From: Xanthobacteraceae bacterium
GTDB taxonomy: Bacteria > Pseudomonadota > Alphaproteobacteria > Rhizobiales > Xanthobacteraceae
Assembly (NCBI GenBank): GCA_030043175.1
Contig: JASHYD010001109.1
Coordinates: forward strand, 1-7,296
Direction: 5' to 3'
DNA: 7,296 nt
The position numbers were made by a program, and so were the translations under genes. The notes below the pieces were generated by a model that saw nothing but the letters and a program-made list of their open reading frames with translations, had not been told where the DNA came from and did no database searches. How positions within the stretch are numbered: position 1 is the first letter of the stretch; each line of letters opens with the position of its first letter. Below, one piece after another: positions 1 through 6,312 of this stretch.

Positions 1-142
1 AACGATTTCATCAAAATCGTCGCAATCTGCGATTGTTGCGCAGGTCAGAAGCAGCAACATTTCCGCCAGAGGGAAGGCCACCCGCCAGGACTGCCGACCA
101 TCCTCGATCCGCGAGATGGGGTAACGGGCCGGGTCCAGCCAT
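1..142 (-). pseudogene. ISAs1-family transposase, N-terminal fragment (cut by window edge)
   Basis: On the - strand, positions 117 down to 1 read without a stop as a typical ISAs1 (H-repeat type) transposase N-terminus. It has the pattern RIEDGRQSWRVAFPLAEM, then a hydrophobic leucine run, then CATIADCDDFDEIV at the window edge. In the family this block is the 'DPRQ.W.V.YPL.E.L.L..CATIA..DD..EI' opening, which precedes the DDE catalytic domain; that domain would lie left of position 1. No start codon is obvious: the nearest ATG (140-142) is in another frame, and upstream in-frame sequence runs on past 180 with only weak TTG/CTG choices. The 5' end therefore looks decayed or uses an unusual start. 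The outer end of the element probably lies around 150-185, just before the IS110 remnant that faces the other way. Family call is from remembered family pattern, not an alignment. Confidence 0.68.
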
Positions 143-242
143 CTTGGTAAACTGATGGTTAGGGGGTCGTCCCTCAGAATGATGGTGTCAAAAGTCAACG
201 GAGTCTGGCGTTGCCAGCTCCAAGCATCATCGAGGAACGACC

Positions 243-491
243 ATGAATTACTATGCAGGAATCGATGTGTCTTTGGAAGAGTCATGCGTCTGCGTCGTCG
301 ATGCTACCGGCAAGGTTGTCCGGGAGGGCAAGGTTTCGAGCGAACCAACGGCACTGATCGCTTGGTTGAGTGAGGTTGGCGTGACCTTCACGCGCATCGG
401 TCTGGAGGCTGGGCCGCTATCGCAATGGCTTTATGCGGCGATGCGGAAGGCTGGGCTCGCCGTGGAGCTTTTGCTCTCCGTCGGAGTCTGA
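243..491 (+). pseudogene. IS110-family transposase, 5' fragment only
   Basis: The reading frame opens with NYYAGIDVSLEES, the RuvC-like DEDD start of IS110-family transposases, with the first catalytic Asp at D8. The second acidic residue is E55 in the 'GLEAGPLSQWLY' block, which is also family-typical. A fair ribosome site (GAGGA, 232-236) sits 6 nt before the ATG. Homology holds to about residue 77 (near base 472, 'AGLAVELL'); the frame then runs a few unrelated codons to a stop at 489-491. Full-length members are about 300-400 aa. The second Asp pair and the C-terminal domain with the catalytic serine are absent, so this copy cannot transpose. At most about 60-70 nt of its 5' flank remain beside the ISAs1 fragment, less than a bridge RNA of the usual length would need. 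Confidence 0.85.
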
Positions 492-530
492 CGATGACCC
501 GTTTCATGTTCCCGGTGCCGGAACGGCATC

Positions 531-1388
531 GTGTCGTCGCTCCAACCTCGGCGCGGCCATTGGTTATTCCGGTGCCCGCTTTGTAAATCCGGGTTCACCG
601 CTGCGGCAGGCGCACTCGTCTGCACAAAACGGACATAGTTTCGATCTTGCCCGCGCAGGCTACGTCAATCTGTTGTCCGGTGGAAGCCGCCGCCCGGCTG
701 TGTGCGGCGATTGCCGGGCGCAACTGCGGTATCGTGCGCAATTCCTCGACGCAGGATACCTACACGCGCTCACGACGACGGTCGTCAGGCAAGTCGAGCG
801 ATCGAACCAAGGTACTCGGCATGTCCTGGATGCTGGTTCGGGGACAGGTCATCACCTCGCTCGAGTAACCGCGAGGCTGCCCGGCTCCGTCATCAGCCTG
901 GGCCTCGACATTTCGAAGCATGCGGCCCGGCAAGCCGCGCGGCGTTGGCCGATGCCTGCCTTCGCGCAACCGATCTCTGGGGCGAGCGGCCGGTGCACGA
1001 CGCGGCCGCTGACCTCGTCATCAGCTTTTTCGCGCCAAAGAACTTCCCCGAAATGGCGCGGGTGCTGCGCCCCGGCGGATGGCTTGCCGTCGCCTATCCG
1101 GGTCCGCATCATCTGATCGAGCTTCGGGATCGCTTCGGGCTTCTGCGCCAGAACGAAGCCAATTCCGAGCGCTACGCCGACATGGCCGCGCGCGTCATCG
1201 GCCCACCGTCCGTCAGGCGGCTTCACCGCCGCGCGGTTCTTGATCCGGAGGCGACACGCGCGGTGATCTTGATGGGGCCCAACGCTCGCCATATCGATCC
1301 GGCGAGCCTCGACGTCGGCCCCGACCCCTTTGCCGTGACCTTCGATATCAACGTCCTTTTCGCCCAAAGAACGGAGACAAGCTCGTGA
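531..1388 (+). pseudogene. RlmA-like 23S rRNA (guanine-N1) methyltransferase, frame-disrupted
   Basis: This SAM-dependent RNA methyltransferase of the RlmA family is split over two frames with two shifts. The first block (about 531-628) encodes the zinc-ribbon start: CPLC at 573-584 and a further Cys at 621-623. Near 624-631, in the run ACAAAACGG, the frame changes to 'GHSFDLARAGYVNLL', the family's hallmark block. That frame continues through 'RYRAQFLDAGY' and the SAM-binding motif VLDAGSGTG (823-849). A second change near 963-970 leads into 'TDLWGE', 'DLVISFFAPKNFPEMARVL', 'PGGWLAVAYPGPHHLIEL' and the end at 1388. Family members methylate G745 or G748 of 23S rRNA; some confer macrolide or tylosin resistance. 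The start is uncertain; GTG at 531 is the closest in-frame candidate. Two single-base indels could be real decay next to IS elements, or sequencing errors. Total length (about 285 codons) fits the family. Confidence 0.75.
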
Positions 1389-2422
1389 TCATCCGTATTG
1401 CCCCATTCGACCCGCACACTGTCGGCAGCGAACTCTGGGCCGCCTTTAACGAGACGCGACGTGCCATTGCGCACGAGTTCTGGCCGGACGAGCCGATTCT
1501 CGATGACACCGAGACCCGGCGGGAAGTGCAGACGAACAATCCGATGGTCGAATGTCGACGCTGGGTGGCGATGGAGGGAGAGGAGGTCGCGGGTTCCATT
1601 GGAGCCGCGTTCCGCCGACCCGGCACGCCTAACGAGAAAGATTATGCCCGGTTTCTTTGGGCCTGGGGTGGTGTGCGGGCAAGCTCGCGGCGTTGCGGTG
1701 TGGGGACTCTGCTGCTCCACGAGGTCCACCGACTGATGCACGCCCTCGACAAGACCGTGCTGACGATGAGCGCGCACACGGAGCCGGGTCATGCCTTCAT
1801 CAAGCACGTTGGCGCAGTCGAGAAGCATTGCAGGGTTGAGCAGCGCGCCGTCTTCGCCGACCTCGATTGGCCCCGCCTGCGGCAATGGGAGGACGGAGCC
1901 ACTGCTCAAGGACTGACCTGGAAGCGCTACGCGCGTCGAGTGCCCCGCGATGTGCTCGTTGCCCTGCTACCAGTGTTCACTGAGTTGTTCACCGATGTGC
2001 CGCTGGGCGGGTTGGAGACCGGGCCCATCCGCTGGGAGATGAACGGTTATGACTTGTGGTACGAGACGCTCGAGCGGGTTGGCGGAGCCCATCATCTGGT
2101 TGTGCTGTGTGCACCCGATGGCGCCGTCGCCGGGCTCAGCGAAGCCGGATGGGACGCGCGAGCGCCCGGCATTGTGCGTCAGCAACTAACCGCCGTTGCG
2201 CGCCCGTGGCGTAGTCGGGGGGTTGGTCGTGCGCTGAAGGCGGCGATGCTTCGTCAGGTCCATGAGATGCATCCGGAGGCGACCATGATCGGCACGGATA
2301 ATGCCGAGGTGAACGCGCCGATCCTTTCGATCAATGCGCGTGTCGGCTTCAAAATCGCTTGGCGCGATGTGGACTATCAGGTGACACGGGCGGCGTTGGA
2401 TTCCTGGGCAGGTGCTGGATGA
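1385..2422 (+). CDS. Tandem-domain GNAT-family N-acetyltransferase
   Basis: This intact 345-aa protein holds two GNAT folds. Domain 1 (about residues 1-160) has the acetyl-CoA pyrophosphate loop at 95-108, with R102-x-x-G105-x-G107. Domain 2 (about 210-335) has a second loop at 271-282 (R276-x-x-G279-x-G281), followed by the 'N..VN.PILSINARVGFK' block (306-323) that closes many GNAT domains. Such duplicated GNATs acetylate small amines or antibiotics; the substrate cannot be read from the sequence. No signal peptide or membrane segment is visible, so it should be cytosolic. The GTG start overlaps the TGA of the broken methyltransferase (GTGA) and has GGAG (1373-1376) 8 nt upstream, which suggests translational coupling in a former two-gene operon. 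The next in-frame start would remove part of domain 1. The frame is uninterrupted, in contrast to its upstream neighbour. Confidence 0.85.
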   Translation: MIIRIAPFDPHTVGSELWAAFNETRRAIAHEFWPDEPILDDTETRREVQTNNPMVECRRWVAMEGEEVAGSIGAAFRRPGTPNEKDYARFLWAWGGVRASSRRCGVGTLLLHEVHRLMHALDKTVLTMSAHTEPGHAFIKHVGAVEKHCRVEQRAVFADLDWPRLRQWEDGATAQGLTWKRYARRVPRDVLVALLPVFTELFTDVPLGGLETGPIRWEMNGYDLWYETLERVGGAHHLVVLCAPDGAVAGLSEAGWDARAPGIVRQQLTAVARPWRSRGVGRALKAAMLRQVHEMHPEATMIGTDNAEVNAPILSINARVGFKIAWRDVDYQVTRAALDSWAGAG

Positions 2423-2463
2423 GCAACGAATTCCACGTCGAACGCGTAGAAATCGGTATTCAG

Positions 2464-2478
2464 TCGGCTTTAGGCCGA
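2464..2478 (+). other. Small hairpin after the GNAT gene
   Basis: TCGGC (2464-2468), a TTTAG loop, then GCCGA (2474-2478) form a perfect 5-bp stem about 40 nt after the GNAT stop. There is no following T-run, so it is at best a weak transcript-end structure and not a classical intrinsic terminator. Confidence 0.25.
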
Positions 2479-2561
2479 TCACGCAGAGGCAGTGAATGGG
2501 CGTCGCCGGCTTATAGTTGGTGCGACGGGTCGTTAAAACGTGCTTGCTGAAGACAAACCAC

Positions 2562-2645
2562 TTAATTCAGGGGCCGTTGCGAATGATGCAGGGCGGACCT
2601 GGGATGGCCCTGGGCGTGCCGGATCAGGAAGATTTCCGTCAGCAT
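2562..2645 (-). pseudogene. Possible histidine-phosphatase (phosphoglycerate-mutase-like) N-terminal remnant
   Basis: From an ATG at 2645-2643 the - strand reads MLTEIFLIRHAQGH and then 'RPLN' before a stop near 2562. The opening matches the usual start of the histidine phosphatase superfamily, where a strand leads into the catalytic L-x-R-H-x motif about ten residues from the N-terminus. Past the stop, the same frame continues 'VVCLQQARF', which recalls the family's 'PL...G..QA..L' block, and then stops again. Only about 28 codons are open before the first stop; the rest of the domain, including the second catalytic histidine, is not found. The match is short, so chance resemblance cannot be excluded. 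No good ribosome site at proper spacing is seen. Confidence 0.33.
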
Positions 2646-2727
2646 CCTGCTGGTGTACCTGACGTCCACGCGCAATTCAGCCGGCCGCCGCCGATCGTTT
2701 TCGGTCTCCCCTGACCGGCTGGAGAAA

Positions 2728-2751
2728 TCGACGGACCGGTCGGTCCGACGA
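2728..2751. repeat. 24-bp near-perfect palindrome (operator-like or hairpin)
   Basis: TCG-A-CGGACC, a central GGTC, then GGTCCG-A-CGA make a symmetric site. Nine base pairs form on each side, broken only by one A/A mismatch, around a four-base centre. It lies outside any credible gene, 83 bp upstream of the histidine-phosphatase-like remnant's ATG (- strand). It could be a binding site for a dimeric regulator or a stem-loop in RNA; no T-run follows on either strand. Confidence 0.4.
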
Positions 2752-3180
2752 CGTATCGTGGCCGGCAGCACGACGCCCGGCTAGAGCGATCCAATACTGG
2801 TCCGCTCGTGGTCACTCCTCCCGTTATCGCGGGCCGACCGCTACGTCAGCTAATCGGGGTCAAGCTGGCACTCATTGCTGTCGGCATGGGCCGGCCTCAA
2901 CTAGCCCCCGGCTGCTTGCTTCCGATAACTGCAATTCTCAGGACCGAAGTCGCCGGCAACAATGCCCGCATACGCATGCGGCCCTCATCTGCCAATTCCG
3001 CCACTTCGCGGGCGCGATGACATCTATCTCCGGATTTGACTGAGCGAATGTGCAACTCGGATGCCGGCTCCGGACTTAGTTGCAGGGCAACTTGACAACG
3101 GACGAGACGCTTGTTGCGCCCTAACCCGTTTACCGACCGCAATCAACAGCTGCCCACGCGGCCCATCTGCCGTGAGGGGC

Positions 3181-3193
3181 GACTCTTAGAGTC
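3181..3193. repeat. Short palindrome downstream of the GlcG-like gene
   Basis: GACTCT-T-AGAGTC is a perfect 6-bp inverted repeat around one base, 31 bp beyond the stop of the - strand GlcG-like gene. As RNA its loop would be too tight unless inner pairs open, and no T-run follows, so a terminator role is doubtful. Confidence 0.25.
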
Positions 3194-3223
3194 TTGCTGC
3201 CGTTTCCTGCGCGCGGTCGCGGC

Positions 3224-3880
3224 CTAGCCGCCTCCGCCCGGCGCGGCCCGCCGCGGGATTCCGCCGCCGCTGGTGCGTGCGCCCGCAGGGGGCGGCAGGA
3301 TCGGCGGCTGCGGCCCGAACACTTCGGTGAGCGCATCGTGCGCGCAGCGTTCCTCGCCGTAGGATGCGCCGCCTGCTCCGCCACCCACGCCTATTGCACC
3401 GATAAGTTGATCGTTAACGATGATCGGCAAGCCGCCTTCCTGCACCGTCAAGCCGAACTGGTCCATCCGGATCAGCGCGGAGACGTCGTCGAACGCGCGA
3501 TTGGTTAGCACATGCGAGGGCTCGCGGGTGAGAACTGCGGCGCGCGCTTTGTTCTCTGCGGCCTTCTGATTGATGTAAGTTTGACCATCCATCCGATGCT
3601 CATGGATAATCTGGCCGTAAGGATCGAGTATCACGATCGTCGCCGAGCCGCCATGCGCCTTGGCATTGGCTTCGCAGATATGAGAAAGCCTTTCTGCCAG
3701 ATCGGCGCGTAGCGTAATATGGTCGTGGACACCGAACCTCGATCCCTCATCAGGCCCGACGGAGTACTCCGGCGGCACCGGTCCCGAGAAGGTCAGCGAG
3801 GCCGGCTTGTCGGCAGCGTAAGCAACCGTGCCGATCAGGCCAAATGTCATGGTACCCGTTGCGAGCCATTTCCGTATCAC
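3224..3880 (-). CDS. Secreted GlcG/HbpS-like (haem-degrading domain family) protein
   Basis: This 218-aa protein has a Sec-type signal peptide: MIRKW start, hydrophobic stretch at about 7-20, and a likely cut after YAA (21-23). It therefore acts in the periplasm or outside. Residues about 54-190 form the GlcG/HbpS domain (PF03928 type): a helix 'LAERLSHICEANAKAHGG', strand 'ATIVILDPYGQIIHEHRMDG' (80-99), 'QKAAENKARAAVLTREPS' (105-122), and the hallmark 'GGLPIIVNDQLIGAIGVGG' (149-167). Family members bind haem or small ligands, and some are linked to glycolate or peptide-use loci; the exact role is unknown. The C-terminal 28 residues are Pro/Gly/Arg-rich and unlike the family core, possibly a disordered tail or a frame slip near the end. 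GTG at 3880 is chosen because it gives the positively charged signal-peptide start; ATG at 3850 would lose it. It lies on the same strand as the dpp genes but 456 bp away, so it may have its own promoter. Confidence 0.8.
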   Translation of the reverse strand: MIRKWLATGTMTFGLIGTVAYAADKPASLTFSGPVPPEYSVGPDEGSRFGVHDHITLRADLAERLSHICEANAKAHGGSATIVILDPYGQIIHEHRMDGQTYINQKAAENKARAAVLTREPSHVLTNRAFDDVSALIRMDQFGLTVQEGGLPIIVNDQLIGAIGVGGGAGGASYGEERCAHDALTEVFGPQPPILPPPAGARTSGGGIPRRAAPGGGG

Positions 3881-4336
3881 CTCGTCCGATCGCCCATACG
3901 TGATCCTCCAGTTTTTGGAGAGGTCCTCGACGCTGGCTCATGCAAGCGCCGACTACAAGGTGACAATAATTTGACACGGCTCGCAACCGCCGGCGCTAGG
4001 CACCCGGATCATGAAGGCAACTTCGCAAGGCAGCGATCCGATGCAGGTCGAATCGAAGCAGTCCTAGTCGTTATCCCTACCAGGCATGATGCGCGGCTCG
4101 CGAATAGGATCGATCCGCGGCACCGTCACCGATGCTTTAGGGGTGGCCGCTTTCGTTGGGCCCGGCACGGCGTAATAAAGAAGCGCCACCGGATGGCAAA
4201 TTGGCCCACCACCAAATCCCCGGTGGGGACGCGCAGGATTGCATTTTCGTCCGACCAGCAAGCGGTGCCGGCCGATTGCCGGGGCCGGCAGGCTGTCGCG
4301 GCCGTGTGCCCAAATCCCTCCTTCCTGCAAATGCCT
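3881..4336 (-). other. Gap between dppF and the GlcG-like gene, with a frame-broken coding remnant
   Basis: Just after the dppF stop, the - strand has AAGGAGG (about 4317-4323) and then a stretch readable in two frames. One frame gives 'SDENAILRVPTGDLVVGQFA' and 'RWRFFITP' (about 4250 to 4170). A neighbouring frame continues 'GPTKAATPKASVTVPRID' and ends 'MPGRDND' with a stop at 4066-4064. Joined by one frame change near 4165-4175 they would make a small protein of about 75-85 aa that I do not recognise. Positions 4063-3881 hold no gene and should contain the GlcG-like leader. That leader includes a small inverted repeat (CTCCA/TGGAG, 3906-3920). I cannot point to a clear -35/-10 pair there. 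Confidence 0.35.
4266..4290 (-). repeat. GC-rich inverted repeat downstream of dppF
   Basis: TGCCGGCC (4266-4273) and GGCCGGCA (4283-4290) are perfect 8-bp inverted copies around a 9-nt loop, 47 nt beyond the dppF stop. No T-run follows on the - strand, so it is not a standard intrinsic terminator. It could protect the 3' end of the dpp transcript or be part of the unidentified frame-split coding stretch. Confidence 0.35.
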
Positions 4337-5317
4337 CTACGCAACGGGCTGATCGTGCAGGTGACAGGCGACCAACGTGCCATCCGGCATCGGCCGCAGT
4401 GCGGGTTCCTCCGTGCGACAGGGCTCGAAGGCGTGCGGGCATCGCGTATGGAAGTGGCAGCCCGAGGGCCGGTCGATCGGGCTCGGGATGTCACCCCTGA
4501 GGATCATCCGCACGCGTGGTGCGCTCGGCTCCGGGACTGGCACCGCGGAGAGTAAGGCTTGCGTGTAAGGGTGCTTGGGCGCAGCGAAAATCCGCCGTTT
4601 GTGGCCGAGCTCAACGATCTTGCCAAGATACATCACCGCAACCCGATGGGTGATGTGTTCGACGATCGCCAGATCGTGACTGATGAACAGCAGAGCCAAG
4701 CCCAGCTGTCGCTGGAGATCTTGCAACAAGTTGACGATCTGCGCCTTGACGGAGACATCGAGCGCGGAGACCGCTTCGTCGCACACGATCAGATCAGGCT
4801 CAGCAGCGAGCGCGCGCGCGATGGCGATGCGCTGGCGTTGACCGCCGGAGAACTCGTGGGGCCAGCGGTATGCGGCATCGCGCGGCAGGCGCACCTTGTC
4901 GAGGAGCGCGTCGATCCGTGCGGTGAGGCCGGCTCCCGGTTTGGCGAGGCCAAAGTTGCGGATCGGCTCGGCCAGCAGGTCGCGCACCCGCATACGCGGA
5001 TTGAGGCTCAAGAAAGGGTCCTGGAATACGACCTGGACGTGTCGCCGCAACGGCCGCAGCGTTGCGGCCGGCATGTCGTCGATGCGTCTGCCGTCGAGCA
5101 GCACCTCGCCAGCGGTGATGTCGAACAGCCGCAGGATAGCGCGGCCCACGGTCGACTTGCCGCAGCCGGATTCGCCAACGAGCGCCAGCGTCTCAGCCCT
5201 GTCGATGTGAAATGATACCCCGTCGACCGCATGGACGGCTCGCGCGCTCGCGCGCATGAGGCCGCCGCGCAGCGGGAAGTGCTTCTTGAGATCCTTGACG
5301 GCGAGCAGCGCGCTCAT
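4337..5317 (-). CDS. dppF: Dipeptide/oligopeptide ABC transporter ATP-binding protein, DppF/OppF type
   Basis: This 326-aa ATPase drives uptake through an inner-membrane peptide (or nickel/glutathione-type) importer, paired with the DppD-type subunit. Visible parts: Walker [10 protein letters not shown] (48-56), Q-loop Q99 in '[13 protein letters not shown]', signature FSGGQ (156-160, F in place of the usual L), Walker B LIVCDE (176-181), D-loop SALD and H-loop H214 in 'ISHDL'. The C-terminal oligopeptide-transport extension starts at '[13 protein letters not shown]' (248-260). It holds four cysteines, C287, C293, C300 and C318 (C-x5-C-x6-C-x17-C), the pattern linked to an iron-sulphur cluster in this subfamily. 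The ATG at 5317-5315 overlaps the TGA of dppD (ATGA), indicating coupling; upstream GTG/ATG choices would only add non-homologous residues. Substrate cannot be told from ATPases alone. Confidence 0.93.
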   Translation of the reverse strand: MSALLAVKDLKKHFPLRGGLMRASARAVHAVDGVSFHIDRAETLALVGESGCGKSTVGRAILRLFDITAGEVLLDGRRIDDMPAATLRPLRRHVQVVFQDPFLSLNPRMRVRDLLAEPIRNFGLAKPGAGLTARIDALLDKVRLPRDAAYRWPHEFSGGQRQRIAIARALAAEPDLIVCDEAVSALDVSVKAQIVNLLQDLQRQLGLALLFISHDLAIVEHITHRVAVMYLGKIVELGHKRRIFAAPKHPYTQALLSAVPVPEPSAPRVRMILRGDIPSPIDRPSGCHFHTRCPHAFEPCRTEEPALRPMPDGTLVACHLHDQPVA

Positions 5318-6303
5318 GCGGCCACCGTTTCTCTGGGGGCCAAATGGCACGCCGCAAAGTGGCGAGCTGCCTTCTCTTCAAGCGCCGGCGCAACCTGCCG
5401 GCAGACATCGCGCGCCTCGCTGCAGCGGCTGGCGAATACGCATCCGGGGATGCGCTGCCTAAGGCTCGGCACTACTCCCGGTATCTCGGCGAGCTTGGCC
5501 CCGGCGCCAGCGAGCGAGGAGCCGAGTTTGGGCACCGCCGCGAGCAGGCCCCGGGTATAGGGATGGCGTGGCGCGCGGAACAACTCCGCGACGCTGGCTT
5601 CCTCAACCTTGTGGCCCGCGTACATGACGACAACGCGCTCGGCGATCTCCGCTACGACGCCGAGATCGTGGGTGATGAGGATAATGCCGGTGCCGGCCCG
5701 CTTCTTGAGGTCGGCGATCAGGTCGAGGATTTGCGCCTGGATGGTCACATCGAGCGCAGTGGTCGGCTCATCCGCGATCAGAAGCTTGGGATTGCAGGCG
5801 AGCGCGATGGCGATCATCACCCGCTGTCGCATGCCGCCCGAGAGTTGATGCGGGTATTCGCGGGCACGCTGGCGCGGCTCGGCGATCCCGACGAGATTGA
5901 GCATCTCAACTGCACACTCCCGGACCGCCTTGCGGCCGAGGCGCTGATGCATTCGCAGCGTCTCGCCGATCTGTCCACCGACGGTTAGCACGGGATTGAG
6001 GCTTGTCATCGGTTCCTGGAACACCATGCTGATGCGGTTGCCGCGGATATTGCGCATCGCGCCTTCGGAGAGCGAGAGGAGGTCCGTGCCATCGAACCGG
6101 ATGTGACCGGCGATCTTGCCCGGCGGCTGCGGGATGAGTCGCAGAATGGAGCTAGCCGTTACTGACTTGCCGCAGCCGCTCTCGCCGACGATCGCCACCG
6201 TCTCGCCGTGCTCGACCACGAAAGAGACGCCGTCAACCGCACGGGTGACCCCGTCCGGGGTGCGAAAATGGGTCCGCAGGTTTTCGACTTCGAGCAAAGC
6301 CAT
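5314..6303 (-). CDS. dppD: Dipeptide/oligopeptide ABC transporter ATP-binding protein, DppD/OppD type
   Basis: This 329-aa ATPase is the first of the two nucleotide-binding subunits. It shows Walker [10 protein letters not shown] (40-48), Q96 in '[12 protein letters not shown]', signature LSGGM (154-158) followed by RQR, Walker B LLIADE (174-179), '[16 protein letters not shown]' and switch H212 in 'ITHDLG'. The C-terminal extension '[16 protein letters not shown]' (246-261) and C288, C294, C301 and C319 repeat the C-x5-C-x6-C-x17-C spacing seen in the partner ATPase. '[22 protein letters not shown]' is the DppD/OppD form of the signature region and helps tell it from DppF. The ATG at 6303-6301 follows the dppC stop by 9 nt, and that gap contains the ribosome site GGGAG. 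Length is normal and all catalytic residues are present, so it should be functional. Confidence 0.94.
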   Translation of the reverse strand: MALLEVENLRTHFRTPDGVTRAVDGVSFVVEHGETVAIVGESGCGKSVTASSILRLIPQPPGKIAGHIRFDGTDLLSLSEGAMRNIRGNRISMVFQEPMTSLNPVLTVGGQIGETLRMHQRLGRKAVRECAVEMLNLVGIAEPRQRAREYPHQLSGGMRQRVMIAIALACNPKLLIADEPTTALDVTIQAQILDLIADLKKRAGTGIILITHDLGVVAEIAERVVVMYAGHKVEEASVAELFRAPRHPYTRGLLAAVPKLGSSLAGAGAKLAEIPGVVPSLRQRIPGCVFASRCSEARDVCRQVAPALEEKAARHFAACHLAPRETVAA

Positions 6304-6312
6304 GCCGCTCCC

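Larger units (their letters stand above)
2423..3223. other. Long intergenic stretch without a convincing intact gene
   Basis: About 800 bp separate the GNAT gene from the converging GlcG-like gene. Short frames exist on both strands but none shows a recognisable family, a good start site and coding-like composition together. What can be seen: a small hairpin just past the GNAT stop (2464-2478, TCGGC/GCCGA, no T-run); a possible histidine-phosphatase remnant (about 2562-2645, - strand); a near-palindrome (2728-2751); three alternating GCAACT/AGTTGC blocks (3052-3092); and a compact palindrome GACTCT-T-AGAGTC (3181-3193), 31 bp past the GlcG stop. The stretch looks like eroded DNA between two unrelated units. 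Confidence 0.5.

Noticed and set aside
1223..1909. A 228-codon - strand frame opposite the methyltransferase and GNAT genes
   Set aside because: The + strand carries recognisable family motifs here; the - strand frame has none.
2970..3020. A tRNA-Leu-like start on the - strand (GTGGCGGAATTGGCAGA, near 3006-2990)
   Set aside because: The D-arm-like string is present, but no matching acceptor stem, anticodon arm or T-loop (GTTCGA-type) follows. Resemblance is local.
2897..3142. An 81-codon open frame on the - strand
   Set aside because: No recognised family, no good ribosome site, and competing open frames on the other strand. Open frames of this length are expected in high-GC DNA.
3971..3999. 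A TTGACA on the + strand, possible -35 element
   Set aside because: At 17-bp spacing the -10 would be CGCTAG, a poor match, and no + strand gene follows.
3719..4555. A 278-codon open frame on the + strand
   Set aside because: It runs antisense to the start of the GlcG-like gene and the end of dppF, is rich in Arg/His and matches no family. It is a mirror of - strand genes in high-GC DNA.
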